A stretch of DNA of 64,000 bases from CAVQCX01 sp963711095. Its GTDB lineage: Bacteria; Pseudomonadota; Gammaproteobacteria; Chromatiales; Chromatiaceae. The notes under the pieces are model-generated. The model searched no databases. It was not told the DNA's origin and saw nothing but the letters and a program-made list of their open reading frames with translations. The translations under genes were made by a program, and so were the position numbers. Below, one piece after another: positions 45,238 through 54,947 of the stretch (its first letter is position 1; every line of letters starts with the position of its first letter). The stretch spans positions 195,197-259,196 of the forward strand of contig CAVQCX010000008.1 of NCBI GenBank assembly GCA_963711095.1, read 5' to 3'.

Positions 45238-45963
45238 ATGAAGAGTGTGCAATCCATTCTGGCCCTAGTCGTGCTCTTCGCAGCCTCCAGTCTTGCCGCG
45301 GCTCAGGATGCCGCGTCGCTTGATTGCCGACAGAATCCCATGGATCCGAGTTGCTTGAGCCCGCCTGCGCAGGATTTCACCGCCAATGAGCTGAACCGTC
45401 TCAGGTGGCTAGCCAACGAGATCAACGACGTCAAGGACAAGATATATCTGGCCATGGTCTCCGATCCATCCCAGGTCTCGGGGCTCTTTTACGAATTGGG
45501 ACAGCGCCAGGAGGACGCCAACGAGCCCGCTGAGGCGCGGGCGAGCTATCGCAACGCCCTTACCTTCGACCCCACGAATGCCGGCGCCGCCAAGGCCCTG
45601 GTGAGGTACGAAGGTTGGCTCGCGAAGACCGTTTTCGACAAGCCGCTCGCCACGATTATGGTCTTTTGGGTCGTGCTCGTCGCGATCGTCTGGCTATCGG
45701 GGCGCAAACGATTCCGCAGTAGTCTCTCCAGCGTCGCCACATTCTATTTCGGGGTTGGGCTGGTGATCTGGCTCGTGCACATCGTGGGCGCTTCCGGCGC
45801 CGACGCGATTGCCGCCGAGACCTGCGACTACCCCCTGCTGCCCATGGCCCACGTCCAGCTCATTGACGATCTTTTGTTCTGGCCAGTTGGCATTGGCCGT
45901 GGGGTGTATGAGGCCGGCTTGCCGTTGACGAGGTATTTCGTACAGACCCTGTGCATCACCTAA
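45238..45963 (+). CDS. Membrane protein with TPR-like segment, 241 aa
   Basis: The chosen start (MKSVQSILAL) provides a signal peptide of about 21 residues. The mature protein has paired cysteines in LDCRQNPMDPSCL, a helical segment ELGQRQEDANEPAEARA and SYRNALTFDPTNA typical of a single TPR, and two membrane helices around 140-158 and 165-190. The small C-terminal domain ends in Cys. Function unknown. Confidence 0.65.
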   Translation: MKSVQSILALVVLFAASSLAAAQDAASLDCRQNPMDPSCLSPPAQDFTANELNRLRWLANEINDVKDKIYLAMVSDPSQVSGLFYELGQRQEDANEPAEARASYRNALTFDPTNAGAAKALVRYEGWLAKTVFDKPLATIMVFWVVLVAIVWLSGRKRFRSSLSSVATFYFGVGLVIWLVHIVGASGADAIAAETCDYPLLPMAHVQLIDDLLFWPVGIGRGVYEAGLPLTRYFVQTLCIT

Positions 45964-46067
45964 GGGGCCAGGCGTTACCGCGGGGAAGCCCCCCGATCCG
46001 CTCGGTAACGCGGTCGCATACAGCCTCAGGGTCTTGCCTTGTTGTATTCGGTCGCGAACGATCGGCC

Positions 46068-47972
46068 CTACGATTGCGGGATGAAGGCCGCAGGGCTCGG
46101 CAATTCCCCTATGGCTGGAAGCGCCTGTTGTCCTTTCAGGACTTCCCCGCTCGGTCTGCCGGAGCCCCAGTCCCACAGCCCCATCGGCGCGACGTATATC
46201 CCGAGCGGCTCACGCACCCAGCAGTCCCCCGTGGCAGCCCGCTCGGCAGGCGTGGTGAAGCGGTAGCGGTAGAGCGACGCCCGTACCCAGGTGGGCGGTC
46301 CGTCGGGAAACGGGTTGCGGCCGAGTAGCGCAAGCACCGGCGCAGAGCCCTGCAGCAGCTTGTGCAGGAGGTCACCGAGCCAGGGATTGCGCTCGGGCGG
46401 CTCGGCGGCGGCAAACCACATGGTCCAATCCAGGCGCGGCTGGTGGGGGATGCTCCAGTGCGGACAGCAGTGCACATCGCCGGGCTTGTAGCGAAACGCG
46501 TAGGGCTTCCAGTGGGCGCCATCGATGGAGCCCTCGATGATGAGCTCGCGCCGCACGGTGTTGATCACCCCGAAGAACCCGTAGAAGTTCGTAACTCCGA
46601 AACGCGACGCCGTTCCGACGACCTCGGCCATCGGCCCGGGCAGCGGGCGCCGCTCGACGTGGCCCCAGATGACAGCGAGATTGATCGGCACCACGATGGC
46701 CGCCAGCACGCCCGCGGCCCAGGTCGCGACGCGACCCGGGCTCGGCAGCCGGTAACGCACCCGTGCGACCAGACCCACCGGCAAGAGAGCCGCCAACGCC
46801 CGGTCGTCGAGCAGGAACAGGCACAGGAAGACAGTAAGCAGGTTCAAGAAGTAGTAGTTGCCGGTCAGCGAGATGGCGGTCTGCAGAACGATGAAGCCCC
46901 CGGCGGCGGCAAAGCGCAGGCGCCGCGGCATGAAGACCAGCCAGGGCAGCGCCAGCTCGATGCCGAACATCGTCAGCACGGAGAGCTGCTGGAGCCACTC
47001 CGGAAGCTGATGCGCGTACCACGCCAGCGGCGTCGGCAGCGGCTGGGTCTCGTAATGGAAAGCGAGCGCCCGCAAGTGCGCCCAGCTCGGATCGTGCGTC
47101 AACAGCTTGACCAGACCCGAGAGCAGCATGAAGCGGAACAGCAGCCAGCGGAACAGCCAGACGACAATCCGCGAGCCCCCGGTGAGAAAGATCCCCAGCA
47201 GCCCCACCTCGAGGATCAAGGCGTCGGGCTGAATATCGCCGAACACCGGCATCGCCGCCCAGAGCGAGAGGTGCAGCACGAACGCGACGATCAGCATGGT
47301 CCGCGTCAGGCGGTTCAGCACGACCAGCGTGGCTGCCCCAGCACCGGCAATGCATGCCGCCATTAGCGCGGCGTCCGAATTGTCGAGCCAGAACAGCGTG
47401 GGTGCGGCCAGGTAACGATTCGAGCCGTACTGCGCCGCAAGGGTCTCGAGGGAGTGCCTGAGAGGCAGGATGCCGTCGGAGCCGACCAGCCCCAGGATCT
47501 GCGTACCGATCGACACGAACGCGACGAGCAACGTCAGCCCCAGCAGGCGCAGGAACAGCCAGCTCACGAGGTGCCAGCCCGGGGGGTAAAGCTCGGCCCC
47601 CCAGAGCAGCCGAGACCAGTGGTAGCCCGCCACCCGGTGACGCGCGACCAGCCGGTAGGCAGCCTCGGCCACCCGGGCAAACCCCGGCATTCGGCGATAC
47701 AGCCAGAGGCTGGCGCCCCCGCCGGGGGCCAAGGCCAAAACCCTGAACGCTGCCTCGGCAGCGCTGTAGCGCGCGCCCCCCGCCTCGAACAGCTGGATCG
47801 CGGCGGCGAATTCGGCCTCGGACACCTCGGAATGGTCGGCGGCGATCTCCTGGTACGGTACGTACCGGACCCGCTCTCCCGTGAGGCGCTGCCAATAGCG
47901 CACCCAATAGGCACAAAAACCGCAATCGCCGTCGTAGGCGAGCAGCGGCGGGGTCTGGTCTTTACCGTTCAT
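46068..47972 (-). CDS. DCC thiol-oxidoreductase domain fused to lipase maturation factor
   Basis: This 634-residue protein joins two families. Residues 1-125 are a DUF393/DCC domain with YDGDCGFC (Cys17 and Cys20). The rest is a lipase maturation factor (LMF1-like) membrane protein: many hydrophobic helices from about 140 to 440, WLFRWLLFRFMLLSGLVKL, LTGNYYFLNLLT, and the conserved hydrophilic C-terminus with YRYRFTTP near 590. LMF proteins assist folding of secreted enzymes in eukaryotes; bacterial roles are unproven. The fused redox domain suggests thiol chemistry linked to the membrane protein. The start ATG gives the DCC motif at the usual distance. It is divergent from an unfused paralogue at 48300. 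Confidence 0.85.
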   Translation of the reverse strand: MNGKDQTPPLLAYDGDCGFCAYWVRYWQRLTGERVRYVPYQEIAADHSEVSEAEFAAAIQLFEAGGARYSAAEAAFRVLALAPGGGASLWLYRRMPGFARVAEAAYRLVARHRVAGYHWSRLLWGAELYPPGWHLVSWLFLRLLGLTLLVAFVSIGTQILGLVGSDGILPLRHSLETLAAQYGSNRYLAAPTLFWLDNSDAALMAACIAGAGAATLVVLNRLTRTMLIVAFVLHLSLWAAMPVFGDIQPDALILEVGLLGIFLTGGSRIVVWLFRWLLFRFMLLSGLVKLLTHDPSWAHLRALAFHYETQPLPTPLAWYAHQLPEWLQQLSVLTMFGIELALPWLVFMPRRLRFAAAGGFIVLQTAISLTGNYYFLNLLTVFLCLFLLDDRALAALLPVGLVARVRYRLPSPGRVATWAAGVLAAIVVPINLAVIWGHVERRPLPGPMAEVVGTASRFGVTNFYGFFGVINTVRRELIIEGSIDGAHWKPYAFRYKPGDVHCCPHWSIPHQPRLDWTMWFAAAEPPERNPWLGDLLHKLLQGSAPVLALLGRNPFPDGPPTWVRASLYRYRFTTPAERAATGDCWVREPLGIYVAPMGLWDWGSGRPSGEVLKGQQALPAIGELPSPAAFIPQS

Positions 47973-48299
47973 GGCTGCGGCAAGGGTGGTTGATCCTACC
48001 AGATCACTCTAGCCCGAATCCGCCATGCAGTGGGGGTCCCGGGGCCCCGGCCCGGGCTGAAGGAAATCCCACGGCCCTCGCCCCAAGGTCCGCCGACGAT
48101 AGGACCCCGGACGCTCGGCCCGACGTCCCCGTACGCCTTTCCATCCCATCCCTTGACGAAACGACTACCTGAGTATGCGGTCCCGCGCTTTCCCAACCCG
48201 ACAAATGCCACCCATCTCCCGCTTACCGCACCTTCCCTAGCGACAACCCCGCTTTGAGCTAGATTTACAGTATTTTCTCCACTGCCCGGCCTTGATCCT
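47973..48299. other. Intergenic, divergent promoter region of the two LMF genes
   Basis: The 327 bases lie between the two divergent lipase-maturation-factor genes. 48255-48285 is AT-richer (TTTACAGTATTTTC). No operator is recognised. Confidence 0.4.
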
Positions 48300-49823
48300 A
48301 TGCACGACCTGACGGCGCGGCTCATCGCTATGCTAAGAGGCTCCCGGGGTCCGCAAACGAAACCCACAGAGACCTACTGGCTCACGCGATTCTTCCTCCT
48401 AAGACTTCTCGGCTTCGTCTACCTTTTCGCCTATCTCTCTCTTGCCCTCCAGGTGCGCCCGCTGATAGGCCATCAGGGCATTCTCCCTGCCGACCTGTTC
48501 CTGCAAAAAGTGCAAGCCATCGGCGGCGGATTCTGGCAATTGCCGTCGCTTTTCTGGCTCGGGGTCAACGATACGGCTCTGGTCATCGGCGCATGGACCG
48601 GGGTCGTCCTTTCGCTTGTCGTTCTCCTCGGCTACGCAAACGCTATTGTGCTCATCGTGCTCTGGCTCCTCTACATGTCGTATGTCCATATCGGCCAACT
48701 CTTCTACGGCTACGGCTGGGAGATACAAATGATCGAGACGGGGCTCCTTGCGGTGTTCCTCGTTCCGCTCCTGGATGGGAGACCTTTCCCGAAGCGCCCC
48801 ACGCCGAAACCGGTCATCTGGCTGTTTCGCTGGCTGTTGTTTCGCGTGGAGCTCGGCACCTCGCTCATCAAGCTGCGCTCCGACGAGTGCTGGAAAACCC
48901 TGTCGTGCCTATACTACCATTTCGAAACCAACCCGATCCCGAATCCCCTCTCCCCCTGGTTCCACTATCTACCGAAGCCCGTGCTGCAGTTCGGCGGCTT
49001 GTTCACGTTGTTCGCGCAATTCATTCCGCCTTGGTTCTTTTTCGGTCCGCGCACACTCCGTATAATCGCCGGACTTCTCACGCTCCTGATGCAGGCCCTG
49101 ATCACCGCAAGCGGAAATTACTCGTTCTTCAACTGGCTGACCATCCTTCCGATCTTTTCCCTGTTCGACGATGCATTTCTCGAGCGGTTTCTTCCGAAAC
49201 GACTGGCTGACAGGGCGAGACGCGCTGAAACCGCAGGCGAGCGGCACAAGTGGCACGAGCGTCTCGCCTGGGTGTTGTTCGGCGCCACCCTATTGTTGAG
49301 CATTCCGGTAGTGCGCAATCTCGGATCGCCGGATCAGGCGATGAATACCTCCTACAACAGCTGGGACATGGTAAACAGTTATGGCGCATTCGGGGCTGTG
49401 AGCGAGGAGCGCAACGAGCTTATCATCGAGGGCTTCGACGGGCATGACTGGAGGGAATACAACTTCATCGGAAAGCCCGGGCCCGTCGATAGGCCACTCC
49501 GGCAGATCGCTCCCTATCAGCCTCGCATCGACTGGCAGATCTGGTTTGCTGCAATGTCCGATCCGGCAGACCAGCCATGGCTGCTGCATTTTGTCTGGAT
49601 GCTCCTCAAGAATGATCCTCTCGCCACGGGCTTGCTCGCAGACAATCCATTCCCCGACGCGCCGCCGCAGGAAATCCGCATCGAGTATTACAGATACAAG
49701 TTCAACAAGCCGTGGTCTGGGAAGTCGGTTTGGAGCCGGTGGAGTATGGGTATATGGCTCCCTCCCGTGACCCTGAAAGACAAGGTATTCGCTGATTTCA
49801 TCCATGCCAACGGCTGGAAGTAG
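48300..49823 (+). CDS. Lipase maturation factor-family membrane protein
   Basis: This 507-residue paralogue lacks the DCC domain. It carries the LMF-type membrane core: YWLTRFFLLRLLGFVYLFAY, IGHQGILPA, WLFRWLLFRVELGTSLIKL and SGNYSFFNWLT, and a conserved soluble C-terminus with YQPRIDWQIWFAA and EIRIEYYRYKF. It probably acts in the inner membrane. Sharing the intergenic promoter with the fused gene suggests a common role, perhaps a secreted enzyme not seen in this window. The ATG is the first in the frame with suitable length. Confidence 0.85.
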   Translation: MHDLTARLIAMLRGSRGPQTKPTETYWLTRFFLLRLLGFVYLFAYLSLALQVRPLIGHQGILPADLFLQKVQAIGGGFWQLPSLFWLGVNDTALVIGAWTGVVLSLVVLLGYANAIVLIVLWLLYMSYVHIGQLFYGYGWEIQMIETGLLAVFLVPLLDGRPFPKRPTPKPVIWLFRWLLFRVELGTSLIKLRSDECWKTLSCLYYHFETNPIPNPLSPWFHYLPKPVLQFGGLFTLFAQFIPPWFFFGPRTLRIIAGLLTLLMQALITASGNYSFFNWLTILPIFSLFDDAFLERFLPKRLADRARRAETAGERHKWHERLAWVLFGATLLLSIPVVRNLGSPDQAMNTSYNSWDMVNSYGAFGAVSEERNELIIEGFDGHDWREYNFIGKPGPVDRPLRQIAPYQPRIDWQIWFAAMSDPADQPWLLHFVWMLLKNDPLATGLLADNPFPDAPPQEIRIEYYRYKFNKPWSGKSVWSRWSMGIWLPPVTLKDKVFADFIHANGWK

Positions 49824-50118
49824 GCGGTCCGGAGCCTTGTGTCGGGCCGTCAACCCCCCTGATGCAGGGACGATAGCGTGCCGGGGCTAAGTCGCGCTTG
49901 CGCATGCCCTTAGCCGGGGCCCCGTTGAGCCGCCGACTGCCGAAATCTCCGGGACCACCGCGACAGTGGAACCGCAAACAGAGTGATCGTGATCAAGTCA
50001 CGCATATGCATGGGCTGTAATGACGCCGCTATCTGTTCCGGATTATCGCCGCGGGCGGCGGCACGTGCCTATCAAGAGCAAGCGGTGGGTAAAAAAAGGC
50101 GGTCCGTCGGTCGTTGCG

Positions 50119-52459
50119 TCAATAACGACGCGATCGTCTCGGCGACACCACGTACGGCCGCATCATCTCGTTGTCCTCGTGCTCCAGGATGTGGCAGTGC
50201 CATACGTAGAGCCCGGCAATGTCGAAAGTGACCTTTACGCGTGTGATCTCGCCGGGATAGGCGATCACCGTGTCCTTGAAGCCATTCTCCCAGGGCTGCG
50301 GGCTGCCATGAGGACTCGGCGCCCCGTCTATCATGGTCCTGCCGACCACCCCGAAGCGTACCAAGTGCAGGTGAATCGGATGGGCGTCGTCGGTGAAGTT
50401 GTAAATCTCCCAGATCTCGGTATCACCGACCGTCGGATTCTCGGTGACGTTGACCGTCAGTGTCGAGCCGTCGACCTTTGTAACCGTGGCGGGGTGGCTG
50501 GCGCCGGAGGTGTCCGTCCAATTCAACGGATTACCCTGCGCCTCGGCACCGGTGCCGATGACAGTGCCCAGCAAAGCCTCCTTGGGCCCGAAGGCTTCGC
50601 CTCCGTTCGTGCAATCAGGGGCTAAACTATCGGCCACTGGAACGATGTTGCCGTCCGAATCCTCCGTGACGCACAGCATGTCCGACTCCTCCTCGTTCAG
50701 CGACACCTTACGCGTCCTGCTGACCCAGGCGCGGTTTCGCCGCTCTGCCCCAGGCACCAGATCCACCGGCGAGCTCGTCAGGGCGTCCCGCGGCAACCTC
50801 AGCGCGGAAGCTCACCACCAGCTCCATCACCTGACCCGTGGTATCGGGGTCGGCCGGCTCGTCCGGAAAGCCTTGATACGGCGCATCCGGTGCGGTATTG
50901 ACCATGCGCACCCGGGTACCGTCAGGCAGGCCTGCGAAGTCGACGATCACGTCCGCTCGCTCCGCCGGTGCCAACAGCAGCGCCTGTTGCGGGTCGCTTG
51001 CAGGCACCAGCGGCGGCAGGGCGCCGTTGCCCCGCAGCGGCGTGGCGAGCCCGGTCTCGATGCGGACCACCCGGCGCAGGAATCCCTGATCGCCACCGAT
51101 CTCGTAGAACGGGATCTCCGCCCCCAGGCTGCCGTCGCCATTTACCTCGAACATCGCCAGGTTCAGGGTCCGCGAGTTGCAGCCATTCAGCAGGCGGAAG
51201 CGATATCTCGCCGGTGCAACCTCCAGAGCAGGCCAGGTGACACCGTTGACCACGATGGTGTTGAAGAACGCCTCCGGGTTCCAGATGGGAGCAATGTCAG
51301 ACTCCGGCACGAACGGAATCCGAAGTGTGTCTGCCTCAAGGCCCTCGAAAAAAGCACGGTTGTCCGGGTAAAACAAGGAGCCGTCGGCGTTGAAGGAGCG
51401 ATCCTGGATCACCATGGGGATCTCGCGGATGCTCCGACGCACCGGACTATGCGGGTCATTCAATTCGAGCACGCCCTCTCCCGCGACCGGCGCCGGTCCC
51501 GGAAGTGTGCCCGGCCGTCGCCTGACCCGATCCCAGACCTTGTCGAAGCGGCCACGGCGTATCAGCCAGAACCCGGCGAGGCCCGCGTAGACGGTGGTGT
51601 GTGTGATACCCAACGCATGATCGTGGTACCACAGGGTGGTCGCCGGTTGATCGTTGCGGTAGCGGTAGTCGGCGTAACCGAGATTGCCCGGATTCTTGCC
51701 GGTGGCATCGTCGAACAGCTCACCCCTGGTCGCATAGCCGCCCGGAATATTGTTCGCCGCCGGCAGCCACCAAGCCTCCGGGTAGCCGTCGCTATGGGTC
51801 TCGACATGGGCCCCGTGCAGGTGCGTCACGATCGGCACCGGGCCTGCGTAAGAAGCCGGGTTGTTGGTCGCACAGTCGCTCCGGTTGGACCCGTCCCGGC
51901 AGCCGGTGGCCGGTGGATTCGCCCAATGCAGAGTCTGATCGACGGGAAGCAGGGGCGGGATAAAGTTACATGCCGGGTCGCTGGATGGGTCTACCGCGCT
52001 CTTGCAGCCATCAGGATCCGCGACCAGCGCGTTGATCCAACGCACCCTCACCGGTATATGCGAGGTCGTCTCGATCGTGTAGCCCGGATAATTGAACTGC
52101 GAGCCCGAATCAGGCGCTACCGCCGGCGTAAGATCGGCGTCCGGGCCATAGCCCCAGACTGTTGTGGCTGGCAGGTCGCACCGCGGATCCACTGAGCAGG
52201 CCGGAGACAGGCTCGCCCAGACGCCACCCGGGAGTATCTGCTGTCGAAACTGCCGTACGGCGATATCATACTTGTCCGCCGCACCATCGGTATTCATCAC
52301 CGGGGGAATGACCAGGGGCGTCACATACTTCGGGATGCTATGGGGATCGAGCGTCCCACCGGGAACCGCATCCGCAAAGACCGTTGTGGAGCTCGTACCG
52401 AGCGTCGAGCACAAGATCAGTGCAAGCGTGCCTATGACCCTTTCTTTTTGCTGTTTCAC
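50119..52459 (-). pseudogene. Multicopper oxidase, one-base frameshift
   Basis: Starting at a GTG (52459) with a signal peptide, the first frame holds the amino-terminal copper ligands THLHGAHVETHSDG and LWYHDHALG. The C-terminal frame, one base off, holds HPIHLHLVRF and WHCHILEHEDNEM, completing the type 1 and trinuclear sites, including the axial Met. The switch is near 50785-50793 in a GC-rich CCGCGGGAC. Removing one base gives 779 residues. The family oxidises phenols, metals or bilirubin at the expense of oxygen, in or beyond the periplasm. The long insert with DGSNRSDC resembles CotA/bilirubin-oxidase-like enzymes. Assembly error is plausible; all copper ligands are intact. Confidence 0.85.
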
Positions 52460-52680
52460 GGTCGCCCCTACACCGCTGCGGTGTCGACACCCTGTCGAGC
52501 CGGTAAGATACGTCACAGAGGTGACCACGACAAGACAGGCGTTGACCCGGTTTCGCGGACACCCGACCCTCCGGGCAGGAGCAGACCAGGCTGCCAGGGT
52601 CACCACCGCCTTATCCGCCAGAGTATCGCCAGCAGATGATCGAGCCGGCTCTGGCCGGGCGACGGCATCGGCCCCGTGCG

Positions 52681-53577
52681 CTAACGCCGGTGGCGCAACG
52701 CGTCGACGATCAGGGCAAAGGCCCGCGAGGATTGGCGACGGCTGGGATAATACAAGTGGTACCCGGTAAACGGCTCGCACCACTCCTCGAGCACCCGTAC
52801 CAGACGCCCGTCGGCGACGTGCTCCAGCACCATGTCCTCGGGTAGATAGGCCAAACCAAGCCCGGCCAGCGCGGCCTGGAGCATCGGGGGGCTGCTGCTG
52901 AACACCCACTGTCCTTCGACACGCGCGTTCAGAGCGTGGCCATCGCGCTCGAATTCCCAGGGTAGGAGCTCGCCATAGGTCGGCAGCCGCATGTTGATGC
53001 AGTCGTGGGCCGCCAGGTCCTGGGGCATTATTACCGGCGGCGGTCGCCTGGCGAAGTAGTCCGGCGTCCCCACGACGGCCATGCGCATGTCCGGTCCGAT
53101 GCGCACGGCGATCATGTCCTTCTGCACCTGCTCTCCCAGCCGCACGCCGGCGTCATAGCGCTGCGCGACGATGTCGATCAGGCCGTAGTCGACGATGATC
53201 TCGACCTTGATGTCCGGGTAGTCGGGCAGGAGCTTGGCCAGCTTGGGCCAGAGGATGGTGTCGGCCGCGTGTCCGGCGGTGGTGATGCGAATAGTGCCGG
53301 CCGGCTTGTCCCGAAGCTCGCGCACGGCCGCGAGCTCGGCCTCGATCTCCTCGACTCGCGGAGCCAGGGTGCGGAGCAATCGCTCGCCCGCCTCGGTGGG
53401 AGCGACGCTGCGGGTGGTGCGGGACAGCAGCCGAACGCCGAGCCTCAACTCCAGCGCACGGACGGTGTGGCTCAACGCCGATTGGGAGAGCCCGAGGTGC
53501 GCCGCCGCGCGCGTAAAGCTCCCCGCGCGCGCCACCGCGAGGAAAGCGAGGAGATCATCGAAGCTCTGGCGCGGCAT
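52681..53577 (-). CDS. LysR-family transcriptional regulator
   Basis: This 298-residue regulator has the winged helix-turn-helix at residues 5-64 (FLAVARAGSFTRAAAHLG, LSQSALSHTVRALE), a linker helix, and a periplasmic-binding-protein-like effector domain from about 90. It belongs to the subgroup that often controls neighbouring oxidoreductases. It is divergent from the adh/akr pair at 53883-55934, its likely targets. A perfect dyad, ATGAATcccATTCAT, sits 3-17 bases upstream of its start, overlapping its ribosome-binding region, suggesting autoregulation. Confidence 0.9.
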   Translation of the reverse strand: MPRQSFDDLLAFLAVARAGSFTRAAAHLGLSQSALSHTVRALELRLGVRLLSRTTRSVAPTEAGERLLRTLAPRVEEIEAELAAVRELRDKPAGTIRITTAGHAADTILWPKLAKLLPDYPDIKVEIIVDYGLIDIVAQRYDAGVRLGEQVQKDMIAVRIGPDMRMAVVGTPDYFARRPPPVIMPQDLAAHDCINMRLPTYGELLPWEFERDGHALNARVEGQWVFSSSPPMLQAALAGLGLAYLPEDMVLEHVADGRLVRVLEEWCEPFTGYHLYYPSRRQSSRAFALIVDALRHRR

Positions 53578-53579
53578 AT

Positions 53580-53594
53580 ATGAATCCCATTCAT
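53580..53594. promoter_or_regulatory. Dyad adjacent to lysR start, possible operator
   Basis: ATGAAT CCC ATTCAT is a perfect 6+3+6 inverted repeat containing a TGAAT-N3-ATTCA core of the T-N11-A type favoured by LysR proteins. It lies between the regulator start (53577) and the divergent adh gene. The rest of the intergenic region to 53882 shows no gene. Confidence 0.45.
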
Positions 53595-53882
53595 AAGCCC
53601 ATGCAGATTACCCCATCTTATCACCGGCTGCCGCGGCGCCTACATTGTGATCGTCGGAGGTCGCCCTCCAACGACGCACCCCATCCCAAGCAGCCGGATT
53701 CCAGAAGTGCAGACGGCCTCCGCCCATACCGCAACCAACTGCAGGCCAGCCGAGCCGCTGCGCGCGCCCGTCGCGTCAGGCTCGTCGGCCGGCCATCCGC
53801 TGCGTGGGGCGCTCCTGGTCGTGACGGCGCTGCTGCTTTTCGCCTGCGTGGATACCACTCCTCTTTCAATGGAGTAATAGCC

Positions 53883-54932
53883 ATGAACGTACTGGGCTAC
53901 GCCACCCACTCCTCCACCGACGACTTGGCTCCTTACCACTTCGAGCGTCGCGCGCCGCGTGCGGACGATGTGGCGATCGAAATCCTTTACTGCGGTGTCT
54001 GCCACTCCGACCTGCACCAGGCCCGCAACGATTGGGGCAACACAGTTTACCCGTTGGTCCCGGGCCACGAGATGGTCGGCCGAGTCCTCACCGTCGGGCC
54101 GGAGGTTACCCGCTTCAAGCCGGGGGACGCTGTCGCGGTTGGCTGCATGGTCGATTCCTGCCGGCACTGCGCCGCCTGTGAACAGGGGCTCGAACAGTAT
54201 TGCGAAGAGGGCTCGACCTACACCTACAACAGCGTCGACCGGCACGATCACAGGCCCACCTACGGCGGGTACTCGGAACGGATCGTCGTTGCCGACCGGT
54301 TCGTGCTGAAGGTGCCCGACGGCCTGGACCTGGCCGGCGCCGCGCCGCTCTTGTGCGCCGGCATCACCACCTGGTCGCCGCTGCACCACTGGAAGATCGG
54401 CCAGGGCAGCAGGCTGGCGGTCATCGGCCTGGGCGGGCTCGGCCATATGGCGCTCAAGCTCGGCAAGGCCCTGGGCGCCGATGTGACCCTGTTCACCCGC
54501 TCGCCGGGCAAGGAGCAGGACGCCCATCGTCTCGGCGCCCACCGCGTCGTGCTGTCCACCGATGCGGCACAAATGGCCGCCGTGGAGGCACAGTTCGACC
54601 TGATTGTCGACACCGTGCCCTATGTACATGACCTCAACCCCTACGTACCCACCCTGGCGACGAGTGGCACCCTCGTGCTGGTCGGGTATCTGGGGCCTCT
54701 GGAGCCCATGCTGAACAGCGCCCCATTAGTCATGAGTCGCAAGGCCGTGGCAGGCTCCCTCATTGGAGGCATCCCCGAGACCCAGGAGATGCTCGATTTC
54801 TGCGGCGAGCACGGCATCACCTCGGATATCGAGGTGATCAGGATTCAGGACATCAATGCGGCCTACGAACGCTTACTGAGGAGCGACGTGAAGTATCGCT
54901 TCGTCATTGACATGGCCTCGCTGAAGTCCTGA
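53883..54932 (+). CDS. Zinc-dependent NAD(P) alcohol/aldehyde dehydrogenase (YahK-like)
   Basis: This 349-residue medium-chain dehydrogenase of the cinnamyl-alcohol/YahK group has catalytic zinc ligands Cys40 in YCGVCHSD and His62 in PGHE, structural zinc ligands Cys93, Cys96, Cys99 and Cys107, and a nucleotide-binding GLGGLGHMA near residue 177. It probably reduces aldehydes with NADPH. GGAG precedes the ATG. The aldo-keto reductase gene follows after 15 bases, and the LysR gene is divergent: a small detoxification or aldehyde-response unit. Confidence 0.93.
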   Translation: MNVLGYATHSSTDDLAPYHFERRAPRADDVAIEILYCGVCHSDLHQARNDWGNTVYPLVPGHEMVGRVLTVGPEVTRFKPGDAVAVGCMVDSCRHCAACEQGLEQYCEEGSTYTYNSVDRHDHRPTYGGYSERIVVADRFVLKVPDGLDLAGAAPLLCAGITTWSPLHHWKIGQGSRLAVIGLGGLGHMALKLGKALGADVTLFTRSPGKEQDAHRLGAHRVVLSTDAAQMAAVEAQFDLIVDTVPYVHDLNPYVPTLATSGTLVLVGYLGPLEPMLNSAPLVMSRKAVAGSLIGGIPETQEMLDFCGEHGITSDIEVIRIQDINAAYERLLRSDVKYRFVIDMASLKS

Positions 54933-54947
54933 CACCCGGAGCTGATC

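Noticed and set aside
46362..47366. 334-codon plus-strand frame opposite the DCC-LMF gene
   Set aside because: Arg/Gln/His-rich shadow of a recognised gene.
50444..52195. 583-codon plus-strand frame opposite the multicopper oxidase
   Set aside because: It is antisense to all copper-ligand motifs and has no family signal.
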